Source: an uncultured Oscillospiraceae bacterium
GTDB lineage: Bacteria > Bacillota > Clostridia > Oscillospirales > Oscillospiraceae
Direction: 5' to 3'
Assembly: GCA_947629755.1 (NCBI GenBank)
Contig: CANREY010000008.1
Location: 1 to 42,761, forward strand
Length of the DNA: 42,761 nucleotides
Shown: positions 18,008-27,484 of the stretch, piece after piece
Numbering within the stretch: the first letter of the stretch is position 1
Layout of the letters: every line of letters starts with the position of its first letter
Notes under the pieces: generated by a model
Database searches by the model: none
What the model saw: only the letters and a program-made list of their open reading frames with translations
What the model was told of the DNA's origin: nothing
Position numbers and translations under genes: made by a program

Positions 18008-20659
18008 CTATTCGTTGTCCGTTATGGCCTTAAGTATCGTATCCGACGCAACCTCGCCCACAGGGTCGAAGCTCGTGGAGGCCATGTAGTCAAGTATGCT
18101 GTTTCTCAGGGCCCTCGCCTCAGGGAAGGTATCTAACTCCGGTAGTCCGAAGGTGGATACAAGGAGCCTGCCCCCGCCGCACTTACACTCAAAAATATAT
18201 GACAGCTTTCGCATGTAGGCGTAGGAGTCTATGAGCGTCACAATGGGCGCGGCCCCCTCAGGCAGGGGAATGGCGTACATGGAGGCCGGCCGCCGCCACT
18301 GAAGGTCCGTGTGGGCATCGGTGGGGAAGGAGGCGAAGACGGGGTGGTCTTTTTCGATAAGAAGTCCCATGCCCCCCTCCTGAGTGGGGAAGGTGCCCAC
18401 GGACCAGAAGTCCGTGGAGAATTGGCCCTTCACGCCCTCGCGCAGTACCTCCCGCCGGGACCGGGGCTCCAGATACACCCGCCCGCCACGGCTGAGGACC
18501 TGTCGGGCCGCGTCGTCGAGGGCGCGGCATATGTGTACGTTCTCATACCGGTGAGCGGGGGCGTCCGGGTAGACCCATATGTCATATTGATTAACATAAT
18601 CACAGAAATTAACGGTTAATGTCAACTTCATCGGCTCCGTCACGAAGTCAAGGGGCACGCTCACACGCCCAAGGTCCGTGAGAGCGCCTGAGGGGGCCGT
18701 AAAGCTCCCAAGCGTCCCGGACTTGCGGTAATTACCGCCGGACACCGTCCACAGCGCGGGGCCGGTGAGATCGGCTTTCCCGTAGTTTGCCAGCTTTACA
18801 TTGGCGCTCAGCGTATCGCGTGAGGAATACGTGAATTTCTCAAGCTCCACAAGTGGCAAAATGCCGGTGAAGAAGGATTTGAACCGTTCGGGCCTCGCGA
18901 AACCGTAGGGCTTGGGCCTGAGGTGGGAATCGAGCATACCAACAAGGGCCGTGCCCTGACCGGGGAAGTCCTGAAGGCCCAGAAGGGATATGCCCGCCAT
19001 CATTGGCGTGCGCAGGGCGGCCTCCGCCTCCATACGGTAGCACCTCAGCGCCAGCTCCCCGGTGGCCTCGCAGTACTCACGCCAGCGGGGGAGAAGTCCG
19101 GCCTTCTCGGCCTTTTCACGTATGAGCCGGAGATTTGCCGGGTCCGTCACGCCCTTGAAGGCCGAAAGCTCATCAAAATCCGGCAAAATCTCAAACTGCC
19201 CCACCTCGAAGGATATGACGGGTACCTTCCGCTCGGCGTGTACCTTCTCCACGCCCTCGCTGTAATTTACGGTGAGGTTGGCCTCCGGGTCGTTTACCCA
19301 CCCGGTCATGTTTGCGTTCGTCCCCCGAAGGGCCGCGCCCAGATATGAGCCGGAGGTATAAAAATCGCTCTCGGCGCTCAACCTCCGCTGGCCGTAGTGG
19401 TTATTTGAGCCCTCGGCGTAGAGCCGCGTGGGGTCGTAGGCTTTTGCCTCACGCAACAGCCCCTCCATAAACTCATGGGCCTCCTCGTCCGCCCAGAGCT
19501 CGTTTCCCAGCGTCAGCATCACGAAGGAGGGGTGGTTTGCGTAGGCGCGAAGTATGGCGAAAAGCTCCTCCCGGTAGTACTCCCGGCTCTCCGGTGAGGC
19601 AAAAGCGTCCTTCGGGTTCCAGTGGGACAGCTCCGGCTGGAGCAGGAGTCCCAGTCCGTCCGCGGCCTCGAAGGCCCCCTCCGGCGGACAGTGGCTGTGA
19701 AAGCGCAGGAGATTTACGCCGTAGGACATGTAGGTACTCAAAATTTCCCGCCAGCTGTCGACATCGGTGGGCTCGTGGCCCGTCTCAGGGAACACGGCGC
19801 AGTTTGCCTCGCTCCTGATAAATATCCGCCGGCCGTTAAGGGTGAAATAGCCATTCTCAGCGGCAAAATCACGTATGCCGAAGCTCACCGTCACGGCATC
19901 GCCTCCGAGCTTGGCGGTGAGGGGGTACAGCTCCCCCTCGCCCTCGTCCCAGCGCCGGACGCCGGGGGAGAGGGGTATGTCAACACGGCCCGCTCCGGCG
20001 GGCACGGCGACGGGACCGTCTATGGCGGGGCTCTCGATAGAGATATTCCCCACCGCCGGGCCGGACACGTCCCATTGTACGGATATTATGTCAACCTTAG
20101 GGTACACCCTCAGCGAGCTTATAAACGAGCTCTCCCGGTAGCAAAGGCATATATGGCCCAGTATGCCGTTCCAGTTGGTCTGGGTCTCGTCGGTGGCGGC
20201 GGAGGAGTAGATCATCTCCCTTGCCGGCCAGCCGGGGTAGGAGTTATCGGACACGATCTCGATCTCGTCCCGCCCGGTGAGAAGTCCAGTGAGCTCAAAG
20301 CTCTGGGGGGCGCTGAGCGTGTGGGGCCCGAAGTGGGGGACGCTCACGCCGTTTACGCGCACGGAGAGATGCCTCGCCCTGCCGATCTCAAGAAATACCC
20401 GTTTTCCCGGTATTTTCGGCGTCTCGATTACTTCGCGAAACGTCGCCGGCCCCTCGTAGGTGTGCCGCCTTGTGAGGCGGGTAGCGATGGCCCGGCCGTT
20501 GTCCATGGGCCCCAGCTTCGCGTCCGGGTGCCAGGGGCGCAGTGCCTCGTCAGCGTGTCCCACGCCGTTTTCGTCCAGCGTCCCCGGCAGCGTCACCGCG
20601 CCCGCGTATTCCGCCGTCTCGCACTCCCAGCGACCGGAGAGGTCAATATATTCGGACAT
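18008..20659 (-). CDS. Glycoside hydrolase family 2 protein
   Basis: N-terminal sugar-binding jelly roll (SGRWECETA...LPGTLDENG), RFHSHCPPEGAFEAADGLGLLLQPEL, VMLTLGNELWADEEA acid/base region. Confidence 0.87.
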   Translation of the reverse strand: MSEYIDLSGRWECETAEYAGAVTLPGTLDENGVGHADEALRPWHPDAKLGPMDNGRAIATRLTRRHTYEGPATFREVIETPKIPGKRVFLEIGRARHLSVRVNGVSVPHFGPHTLSAPQSFELTGLLTGRDEIEIVSDNSYPGWPAREMIYSSAATDETQTNWNGILGHICLCYRESSFISSLRVYPKVDIISVQWDVSGPAVGNISIESPAIDGPVAVPAGAGRVDIPLSPGVRRWDEGEGELYPLTAKLGGDAVTVSFGIRDFAAENGYFTLNGRRIFIRSEANCAVFPETGHEPTDVDSWREILSTYMSYGVNLLRFHSHCPPEGAFEAADGLGLLLQPELSHWNPKDAFASPESREYYREELFAILRAYANHPSFVMLTLGNELWADEEAHEFMEGLLREAKAYDPTRLYAEGSNNHYGQRRLSAESDFYTSGSYLGAALRGTNANMTGWVNDPEANLTVNYSEGVEKVHAERKVPVISFEVGQFEILPDFDELSAFKGVTDPANLRLIREKAEKAGLLPRWREYCEATGELALRCYRMEAEAALRTPMMAGISLLGLQDFPGQGTALVGMLDSHLRPKPYGFARPERFKSFFTGILPLVELEKFTYSSRDTLSANVKLANYGKADLTGPALWTVSGGNYRKSGTLGSFTAPSGALTDLGRVSVPLDFVTEPMKLTLTVNFCDYVNQYDIWVYPDAPAHRYENVHICRALDDAARQVLSRGGRVYLEPRSRREVLREGVKGQFSTDFWSVGTFPTQEGGMGLLIEKDHPVFASFPTDAHTDLQWRRPASMYAIPLPEGAAPIVTLIDSYAYMRKLSYIFECKCGGGRLLVSTFGLPELDTFPEARALRNSILDYMASTSFDPVGEVASDTILKAITDNE

Positions 20660-20681
20660 GTCGCCCTCCCTCAAATCATGC

Positions 20682-21350
20682 TTAAAGTGAAAATACCGTC
20701 TTAATGACCATGAAATTATCCCCCGGAGCCTCCGGGAAGCGTTGAAAATGGCTGTCGGGATCGGCGTCGCTCCAGCGGGCGATCTCCGTGCTCTCGCCGC
20801 TTATTTTGCGGATATTCACCCTCTCCCGGTCTCTCGGCGTCTCGAAGTAGGAAAAGAGGATATTCTCGTGTACGGAGATAAACTGATACCTGTCCCCGAC
20901 GAGAAGTCCCTCGGCGGCTATGGATTGGTGGTGGGTGACGTAGGACATGACCTTGTCATCGTATAGCCTAGCTATACGCCCGCACCGTCCCTCCGGCGGG
21001 AGGGCGCGGGCGTAGTCCGCCGGCGTCTTCGGCTCGTCAAACCAGAATACCGGCGTCATGTAGGCAAACAGCCTGTCCCCGTCAAATTCTGGCCATGGCT
21101 TTAAGCAGGGCGACAGAGGAGCGAGCCACTTGTCCGCCAGCCCCCTTAAGTCAATGGACGCCTCATATATGGGCTCAAGGTACAAAAAGAGCAGATCCTT
21201 ATATCTGTACAGCCCCGCAGTCATGAGCTCCCCGGCGGCCTTCCTGCCCTCAAGCTCACGGCGGCAGAGTGAAAAAACCTCCAAGAGGGCGTCATCGCTG
21301 ACGCCCTCTTTTATAGATGCGCGGTACTGGGCCCGCGTGAGGCTCAGCAT
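20682..21350 (-). CDS. Uncharacterised protein encoded within CAZyme operon
   Basis: 222-aa ORF; ATG overlaps the GH105 stop (atATGCTGA); co-directional with the operon. Confidence 0.78.
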   Translation of the reverse strand: MLSLTRAQYRASIKEGVSDDALLEVFSLCRRELEGRKAAGELMTAGLYRYKDLLFLYLEPIYEASIDLRGLADKWLAPLSPCLKPWPEFDGDRLFAYMTPVFWFDEPKTPADYARALPPEGRCGRIARLYDDKVMSYVTHHQSIAAEGLLVGDRYQFISVHENILFSYFETPRDRERVNIRKISGESTEIARWSDADPDSHFQRFPEAPGDNFMVIKTVFSL

Positions 21351-22543
21351 ATGTACATCATCTCCGAGCAGGCCATGATGAAGGGCCCGGCTCCCTTGCC
21401 CTCGTCGGGCAGGTAGTACTCAGGAAGCTCGTAGTTATTCGTGTTGTTGGCACTGGCCTTGAGATAGATGTCGTTGAGGTGGTTATCCTCTATCTTCGTC
21501 TCCGCCATGGCCACAAATCCCCGGACGGCGCTGTCAAGATAGGACTTATCGAGCCAGCCGTGGCGCACGCCCTTTAGGATAGTGTAGACTATCATAGCGG
21601 TGCCGCTGGTCTCAAGGAGGTTGGTCTCGGTGGTGGGCCAGTCGGCCACGTTGGTCCAGAGCCCCTCAGGCTTTTGATACTTGAGCATACCGTCCACAAA
21701 TAGCTTCAGCGCCGCTTTTCTCTCGTCCATATACTTCTCCGGCAGGACCTCCATCACGTCCACCATGGCCATACCGTACCAGCCCATGGCCCGCGTCCAG
21801 TGGTAGGGGCACACGTCCTCGGCGGAGTTGGCGGCGTGGTAGTACATGCCCGTGGGGGCCAGAAGCGTCTTCGCCACCCAGTTAAGGCGCTGATTTACAA
21901 GGTCGAGCTGTTTTTCATCGCCGATCTTCGCCGCAAAGTGGGAGATGAAGGGCTGGAGCATGTAAATGCCGTCAAGCCACACCTTATATTTTGGCGGATT
22001 GCCGTTGCGCCAGCTGTGCCAGTAGTTGTGGCCAAGACACTCCTCGGTGTACTCCTTTGGCACGATGTGTCCCGTGGAGTTTACGTGGGTCTCGTCCGTA
22101 AGGTCCCTATATAGCTCACGGCAGACCTCCATATAGTCGTCGTCCTCCCCGGCGGCCCTTATGAGCAGGGCGGCGGTCTTGTAGCAGTCCGCGCCGTGGT
22201 GGTCCACATAGCCGCCGAGATTGCGGCTTACGTGCTTTTTCCCGTCCTCGCCGGTGACGATAAGGGCGTCAAGGTACCGGCGCACGTAGTCTAAGTATTT
22301 CCCGCCGTTTGCGGGGTCGGCCTGCCATATGTCGAAAAGGCCCTCCATGACCACGCCGTTATAGTAGCTCCAGTCAAAGAGGTAGGGCTGCTTTGACGGG
22401 GTGCGCTTCTCGTTGTCCCAAGTGAAGAATTTAAGCTCGTCGGCCACGATCTCCTCAGGGACGTTGACCTTGGAGTCTACGGTGAGGGAGTCGATGTAGG
22501 CCCTCGATTTTGCCATTGCGGCGGATATTCTTTCTTTTTCCAT
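21344..22543 (-). CDS. GH88/GH105 unsaturated rhamnogalacturonyl hydrolase-like protein (YteR-like)
   Basis: Start at 22543 after AAAGGAG; (alpha/alpha)6 motifs: YHWTRAMGWYGMAMVDVMEVLPE, LLETSGTAMIVYTILKGVRHGWLD. Confidence 0.92.
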   Translation of the reverse strand: MEKERISAAMAKSRAYIDSLTVDSKVNVPEEIVADELKFFTWDNEKRTPSKQPYLFDWSYYNGVVMEGLFDIWQADPANGGKYLDYVRRYLDALIVTGEDGKKHVSRNLGGYVDHHGADCYKTAALLIRAAGEDDDYMEVCRELYRDLTDETHVNSTGHIVPKEYTEECLGHNYWHSWRNGNPPKYKVWLDGIYMLQPFISHFAAKIGDEKQLDLVNQRLNWVAKTLLAPTGMYYHAANSAEDVCPYHWTRAMGWYGMAMVDVMEVLPEKYMDERKAALKLFVDGMLKYQKPEGLWTNVADWPTTETNLLETSGTAMIVYTILKGVRHGWLDKSYLDSAVRGFVAMAETKIEDNHLNDIYLKASANNTNNYELPEYYLPDEGKGAGPFIMACSEMMYIC

Positions 22544-22564
22544 GGTGGCGCTCCTTTCACTCAT

Positions 22565-24586
22565 TTAGCAATATCTTATCCAGACGCGCATCTCGCCCTC
22601 CGCCCGGTTGGCCCAGGCGAAGTAGGGAATGAGAAGCGCGCTGGTACTGTCCGTGTTTTCCTCCGAAAGCTCCCTGTACAGTCCCTCTCCGGCGTCCCGC
22701 GTTCTTTTCGCGGGTACGGACAGGGCGGGGAGCTCCCGGTCAAGTATTTTCACGCTTTTGACCTCGATCTCAGCGGCTCTCGATGTGTCAAGCCGCAATA
22801 AGTGCAAGTCCTTTCCGTTGTCCGCCTCCTCGGCGCAGTAGACTATTGGCCCACGTGATACGCACACTCTGTCCAGACACTCCCTGACGGCGGGGCTCGC
22901 CACATTGAATTTGACCGGCATGGGGAAATCCGCCGTCACCGTGTCGCCGGGATTCCACGGGCCGGATATGTACATGTAGCCGTCCTTCGTCTCGCAGGTC
23001 TTTCCCGGCGGCACATGTATACCGCCGCCCTTGAGTTCCGTCCAGCCCGGTATACGGAGGGCCAGAGTGAACCTCAAGGGCCTTTCGAGCTCCGCCGTCA
23101 GCTCCACATGGCCGCTTTTCGTTATGTCCGAGCGGACAAGGAGCCTGAGGGGCGCGCCGTGGAGCTCTATATCCAGCGACCCGCCCACATAGAGATTGAC
23201 CAAGATCGTATCCCCGTCCGCAAGGTAGGCGTAGGAGCCCAGCGACGTAAGGAGCCTTGCCAGATTTGGCGGACAACAGGCACAGCCGAACCACTTTTGC
23301 CGCCTTGTGTCCACGTGGCTCAGGCGGGAATCCCGCCTCACCGCCTCCGGCACGACCTCAAGGGGGTTTACGTAGAAAAAGCTCTCCCCGTCAAGGGCCA
23401 TGCCCGCAAGACAGGCGTTATAGAGCGCCCGCTCCATAATGTCGGCGTACTCGCCCCGCGGCCGGAGCTCAAGCATACGCCTTGAGAAGAACACAAGCCC
23501 CACGGCGGCGCAGGTCTCGGAGTAGGCATCGTCGGAGGGAAGATCGAAGGGGTAGGAGAAGGCCTCACCGTCCCTTGTGCCGCCCACGCCGCCGGTTATG
23601 TACATTTTTTCATGTACCGCGCTGTTCCACAGCCTGTCGCAGGCATCATAAAGCTCCTTATCCCCGGTAAGTCTCGCCGCGTCGGCGACGCCGGAGGCAA
23701 GATACATGCACCGCACGGCGTGGCCCACGGCCTCGGCCTGCTCCGTCACCGGCTTCGCGGCTTGGTAGTAGTCCAGCCTCTCAGGCGTGTCCTCGCTCAC
23801 GGCCTTATTGTCAAGAGCGGCGTTTTTCCGCTTTTCCGCGGTAAAATAGTTGGGCTCCGTGCCCCGCCGCTTTATGAAGAGCTCCGAAAGCTCAAGATAT
23901 TTACGCTCCCCCGTGAGCTCCGACAGCCTCGCTAAGGCCATCTCGGCTATCTCGTGTCCGGGGTATCCGGGCCGCCCAGTAGGGCCCAGCTTGTCATATA
24001 CAAAGTCGGCAAAGCCACGGGCGACGTTAAGGAGCTTATCCTTCCCCGTGGCCTCATAGTAGGCGCAGGCGGCCTCTATGAGGTGGCCCATGCAGTATAG
24101 CTCGTGGTTGTCACGGAGGTTAGTCAGGGCCCTCTCCATGCCGGAGAGTATGTAGTACGTGTCTATATAGCCGGAGGGGAGCTGGGCCGAGGCAATGAGG
24201 TCAATGGCCCCGTCGCATTTTTCCTCAAGCTCCGGGTCCTTTTCCGAGGCAAGCACATATGCCGCCGCCTCCAGCCATTTATAGAGGTCCGAGTCCTGAA
24301 ACACAAAGCCGTAGAATTTATCCGGGTCCGGGGTCTCGTTCTCCTTTGGAAATACGGAGAAGCCGGGATCGGACCACCGGGGCTCACGAAAATCCGGCTC
24401 GCCCCGGCGGGCATTGAGACGCGCCGCGGCCTTGAAATTGTGTACGCAGAAGCTTTTCTCCGCGCCCTCCACCTCGTCATTCAGGGCCCGCCACTGGTAG
24501 GGGAGCATGACGTCTTTCACAAGACCCAGTATTTTTGACCAGAAGGGGTCGGAGACTACCACGTTTTTGACGCTGACGTGTCCCAT
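22565..24586 (-). CDS. GH127 (beta-L-arabinofuranosidase-like)
   Basis: WRALNDEVEGAEKS, NHELYCMGHLIEAACAYYEATG, YITGGVGG, and WFGCACCPPNLARLLTSLGSY cysteine motif. Confidence 0.92.
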   Translation of the reverse strand: MGHVSVKNVVVSDPFWSKILGLVKDVMLPYQWRALNDEVEGAEKSFCVHNFKAAARLNARRGEPDFREPRWSDPGFSVFPKENETPDPDKFYGFVFQDSDLYKWLEAAAYVLASEKDPELEEKCDGAIDLIASAQLPSGYIDTYYILSGMERALTNLRDNHELYCMGHLIEAACAYYEATGKDKLLNVARGFADFVYDKLGPTGRPGYPGHEIAEMALARLSELTGERKYLELSELFIKRRGTEPNYFTAEKRKNAALDNKAVSEDTPERLDYYQAAKPVTEQAEAVGHAVRCMYLASGVADAARLTGDKELYDACDRLWNSAVHEKMYITGGVGGTRDGEAFSYPFDLPSDDAYSETCAAVGLVFFSRRMLELRPRGEYADIMERALYNACLAGMALDGESFFYVNPLEVVPEAVRRDSRLSHVDTRRQKWFGCACCPPNLARLLTSLGSYAYLADGDTILVNLYVGGSLDIELHGAPLRLLVRSDITKSGHVELTAELERPLRFTLALRIPGWTELKGGGIHVPPGKTCETKDGYMYISGPWNPGDTVTADFPMPVKFNVASPAVRECLDRVCVSRGPIVYCAEEADNGKDLHLLRLDTSRAAEIEVKSVKILDRELPALSVPAKRTRDAGEGLYRELSEENTDSTSALLIPYFAWANRAEGEMRVWIRYC

Positions 24587-24598
24587 TTGCCCGCCCCC

Positions 24599-26962
24599 TT
24601 AAGTAAAGTCAAATTCCACTGTCCGCCGGTCGAAGCCCTCCACGTCTATGGAGAGTACGGCCCTTCCCGGCGCCTTTGGCGCCCTTACGGATAGCATAAC
24701 ATGTCCGAAGTGAGTTGGCAAGCACTTTTTACCAAAACCGAAGTCCGCCCAAGCGTCGCCGTTGTCGGCCAGTATCTCGCCGCCGCCGGAATATTCCCAG
24801 CTGACCTCACGCTCGTCAATGGCGAAGCGTATGCCGTGGGCGTCGTTTATGTACACGTCCACGAAGGCCACGCTGTGCCCGTCGGCGGGGAGAGCGGTCC
24901 TGTCCGCCTTTATCTCCAAGGCCGCGGGGGCGTGATCGGAGTAGAGTATATCCTCGCAGACCTTCATGTTCCCCACATACCCCTCGGCCCTCAGCACGCC
25001 GGGAATGAACGGCAGGCGGAAGTGTATCATGCCGTCGGGAAAATCGGCAAGACGCCCGGTCCTATATGGCTGTGAGTTTTGATAGAGCCTCACCGTGTCG
25101 CAATTCGTGAAGGCCGCCACGTGCATGACCTTTTCAAACTGAGTGTAGCTCCAGTGCCGCCTCATCTGGGGAAAGCCCCACATGCCACGGGCCCCGTCCC
25201 AGGGCTCGGACTCGTCGAATACGGCAAGCTTCAGCATTGGCTTATCGAGCCATCTTGAGGCGCAGTACCAGCCCCGGAGCTTTATATCCCCCGTGGAGTC
25301 GAGTACGCACCCTGTCCAGCCCCGAAGGGGCCAGAAGGGGCTCTCGCCAAGGTAGTCAACTCCGGCCCAGAGTATGGCCCCGGCCACCCAGTCATAGCGC
25401 CGTACCACCTCCCATGTCCCCTCAGGGCTCATGTTCACGTGGTCGGCATACCGGGAGTCCCCACGGTAGAGGGTCCTCACCTCGGAGCCGATGACGGGCT
25501 TTCGCATTCCGCTCTCCCGGAGCTTTTCGTAAAACTGCTCCATGTAATTTCCGCAAAATACGTCCACAATGTCCGCGTACCTCCGGGCCATCTCAAGCCT
25601 TTTTCCGAGGGGCGTGGTGTCGTTGGCCTCCGGCAGCACAAAGCCGATGAGCACGCATGTGACGGCGCGGGTGGGGTCGAGAGCCCGACACGCGTCGCAA
25701 AGCGTTTTGAGCGTACCATAAAAGCGCTCCGTATACTGCCCCCGGACCTCGTTTCCCACGCTCCACAAGATTATCGACGGGTGGTTCGCGTCCCGGCGGA
25801 TCATGGTCTCAAGGTCCGAAAGCCTCTCCGCGTCCGATATGGCGTCAAAGTACATGAGGCTGTGGTCCCACTTGTCATATAGCTCGTCGATGAGGAAAAA
25901 GCCCATCTCGTCAATGAGGTCGTATACCTCCTCTGCCATGGGGTTATGGCTCGCCCTTATGGTGTTTACGCCAAGAGATTTAAGGGCCGTCAGTCTGCGC
26001 CGCCACACCTCGATGGGCGCCGCCGCGCCGAAGACCCCGCCGTCGTGGTGGAGATTTACGCCCCAGAGCTTTGTCTTTCTGGAGTTTAATAAAAACCCGT
26101 CCTCACAGTCAAACTCCGCCTTCCGCACGCCAAAGCGCACCGTGTGTCCGTCCTCCACGCCCTTACCCGTGAGCGTCACCCTCGCCGTATAGAGGGCGGG
26201 GCTCTCCGGCGACCAGAGAAGGGGAGAGCGGAGGTCAAAATCGAGACTTACCTTTTTATCGGCGTCTACGGCGCGTGAATATACGTTTGTCCCGTCGGGG
26301 GCGAGGATCTCCACGCTTATTTCACAGCCTGAGTACTCCCCCTCGGCCTCAATGTCCATATGTACGTGGGCAAGGTCGCACCGTATGCCCTCCACGTCGG
26401 GCACGTCGCCCTTCGGCCCTCTCGTCACGGGGACGGCGTTTATCCTTATGCCGTCGTGAGCTATGCGCCCACTGTCTTGTACAAGAAGCCACACGTTCCG
26501 GTAGATGCCCGCCCCGGAGTACCACCTGTCGCCGCCGCCGACCAGCCAGTCGCCGGTGTTCCTGTTGTCCACACGGACGGCTAAGACGTTCTCGCCGCCG
26601 ATACGCAGCTTATCCGTCATGTCGCACAGCGCCGGCAGGTATCCGTAGGCCCTCCCGCCGATGAGCTGTCCGTTTAAATAAACCTTACAAAAGCGCTGTA
26701 CCCCGTCAAAGAGCACCCGCACGCTCTTGTTTTTCCACTCCTCCGGCGCGGTAAAGCGGCGCCTGTACACCCCCACGCCGCCCCGTGGGAAAAACCCTTG
26801 GGATTTATCGCCGTCCTCGGACCTTCGGCCCTCTATCTGCCAGTCGTGGGGCAAGTCTACATTACGAAAGCTCCCGTCGTCAAAATCAAAATCGACCGCT
26901 TTGCTATCCTCCGTGAGACAAAAGCGCCAGTCCTCGTTGAACCCGACCCTGCAATTTTCCAC
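24599..26962 (-). CDS. Glycoside hydrolase family 2 (beta-galactosidase/glucuronidase-like)
   Basis: GTG start; DLPHDWQIEG, YRRRFTAPEEWKNKSVRVLFDGV, GVNTIRASHNPM, SIILWSVGNEV (acid/base), VIGSEV (nucleophile region). Confidence 0.94.
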   Translation of the reverse strand: MENCRVGFNEDWRFCLTEDSKAVDFDFDDGSFRNVDLPHDWQIEGRRSEDGDKSQGFFPRGGVGVYRRRFTAPEEWKNKSVRVLFDGVQRFCKVYLNGQLIGGRAYGYLPALCDMTDKLRIGGENVLAVRVDNRNTGDWLVGGGDRWYSGAGIYRNVWLLVQDSGRIAHDGIRINAVPVTRGPKGDVPDVEGIRCDLAHVHMDIEAEGEYSGCEISVEILAPDGTNVYSRAVDADKKVSLDFDLRSPLLWSPESPALYTARVTLTGKGVEDGHTVRFGVRKAEFDCEDGFLLNSRKTKLWGVNLHHDGGVFGAAAPIEVWRRRLTALKSLGVNTIRASHNPMAEEVYDLIDEMGFFLIDELYDKWDHSLMYFDAISDAERLSDLETMIRRDANHPSIILWSVGNEVRGQYTERFYGTLKTLCDACRALDPTRAVTCVLIGFVLPEANDTTPLGKRLEMARRYADIVDVFCGNYMEQFYEKLRESGMRKPVIGSEVRTLYRGDSRYADHVNMSPEGTWEVVRRYDWVAGAILWAGVDYLGESPFWPLRGWTGCVLDSTGDIKLRGWYCASRWLDKPMLKLAVFDESEPWDGARGMWGFPQMRRHWSYTQFEKVMHVAAFTNCDTVRLYQNSQPYRTGRLADFPDGMIHFRLPFIPGVLRAEGYVGNMKVCEDILYSDHAPAALEIKADRTALPADGHSVAFVDVYINDAHGIRFAIDEREVSWEYSGGGEILADNGDAWADFGFGKKCLPTHFGHVMLSVRAPKAPGRAVLSIDVEGFDRRTVEFDFT

Positions 26963-26994
26963 CGCGATCCCCTCCGCCCTGTAAATATACCTCC

Positions 26995-27023
26995 ATTTTA
27001 CCGCTTTTTCATAGTTTTTTCAA
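26995..27023 (-). promoter_or_regulatory. Promoter of CAZyme operon
   Basis: On minus strand TTGAAA (27023-27018) - 17 nt - TAAAAT (27000-26995). Confidence 0.78.
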
Positions 27024-27072
27024 TGTTAAATCGGCCGCGGAAGCCACGAAAGTTGGTAAAAAAGTGCGTAAA

Positions 27073-27093
27073 AGCCCCTCCCGGCGGGAGGGG
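27073..27093 (-). terminator. Hairpin after spoVAE-like gene
   Basis: gcccctccc-gcc-gggaggggc followed by TTTT on the minus strand. Confidence 0.75.
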
Positions 27094-27103
27094 CAATACA
27101 GCT

Positions 27104-27475
27104 TTAGCTCTTATCGCCCGGCTTGAATATAACTGACACTATATACCCGAAAAACACCGCGGCGGCGACGCCTCCAGCGGCGGCGGTGAAGCCGCCGGTG
27201 AAAGCGCCCAGAAGGCCCTTCTCCTCCACGGCCTTTTTTACGCCCTTCGCGAGATTATTTCCAAAGCCCGTGAGGGGCACGGTGGCCCCGGCCCCGGCCC
27301 AGTCGGCGAAGGGCTGGTAGATGCCAAGAGCGCCCAACAGCACCCCCGCCACCACGTATGAGGTCAGTATCCTCGCGGGGGTGAGCTTAGTCTTGTCAAT
27401 GAGTATCTGCCCGATGAGGCACAATGCCCCGCCTGCCAGAAAGGCCCGCAGATACTGCATAATGTCAAATTTCAT
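27104..27475 (-). CDS. spoVAE: Stage V sporulation protein SpoVAE (SpoVAEb-type membrane protein)
   Basis: YLRAFLAGGALCLIGQILIDKTKLTPARILTSYVVAGVLLGALGIYQPFADWAGAGATVPLTGFGNNLAKG. Confidence 0.95.
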   Translation of the reverse strand: MKFDIMQYLRAFLAGGALCLIGQILIDKTKLTPARILTSYVVAGVLLGALGIYQPFADWAGAGATVPLTGFGNNLAKGVKKAVEEKGLLGAFTGGFTAAAGGVAAAVFFGYIVSVIFKPGDKS

Positions 27476-27484
27476 TTCTACGCC

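Noticed and set aside
19622-20704. 360-aa plus-strand ORF opposite GH2
   Set aside because: Antisense of a well-supported GH2 gene; no domain.
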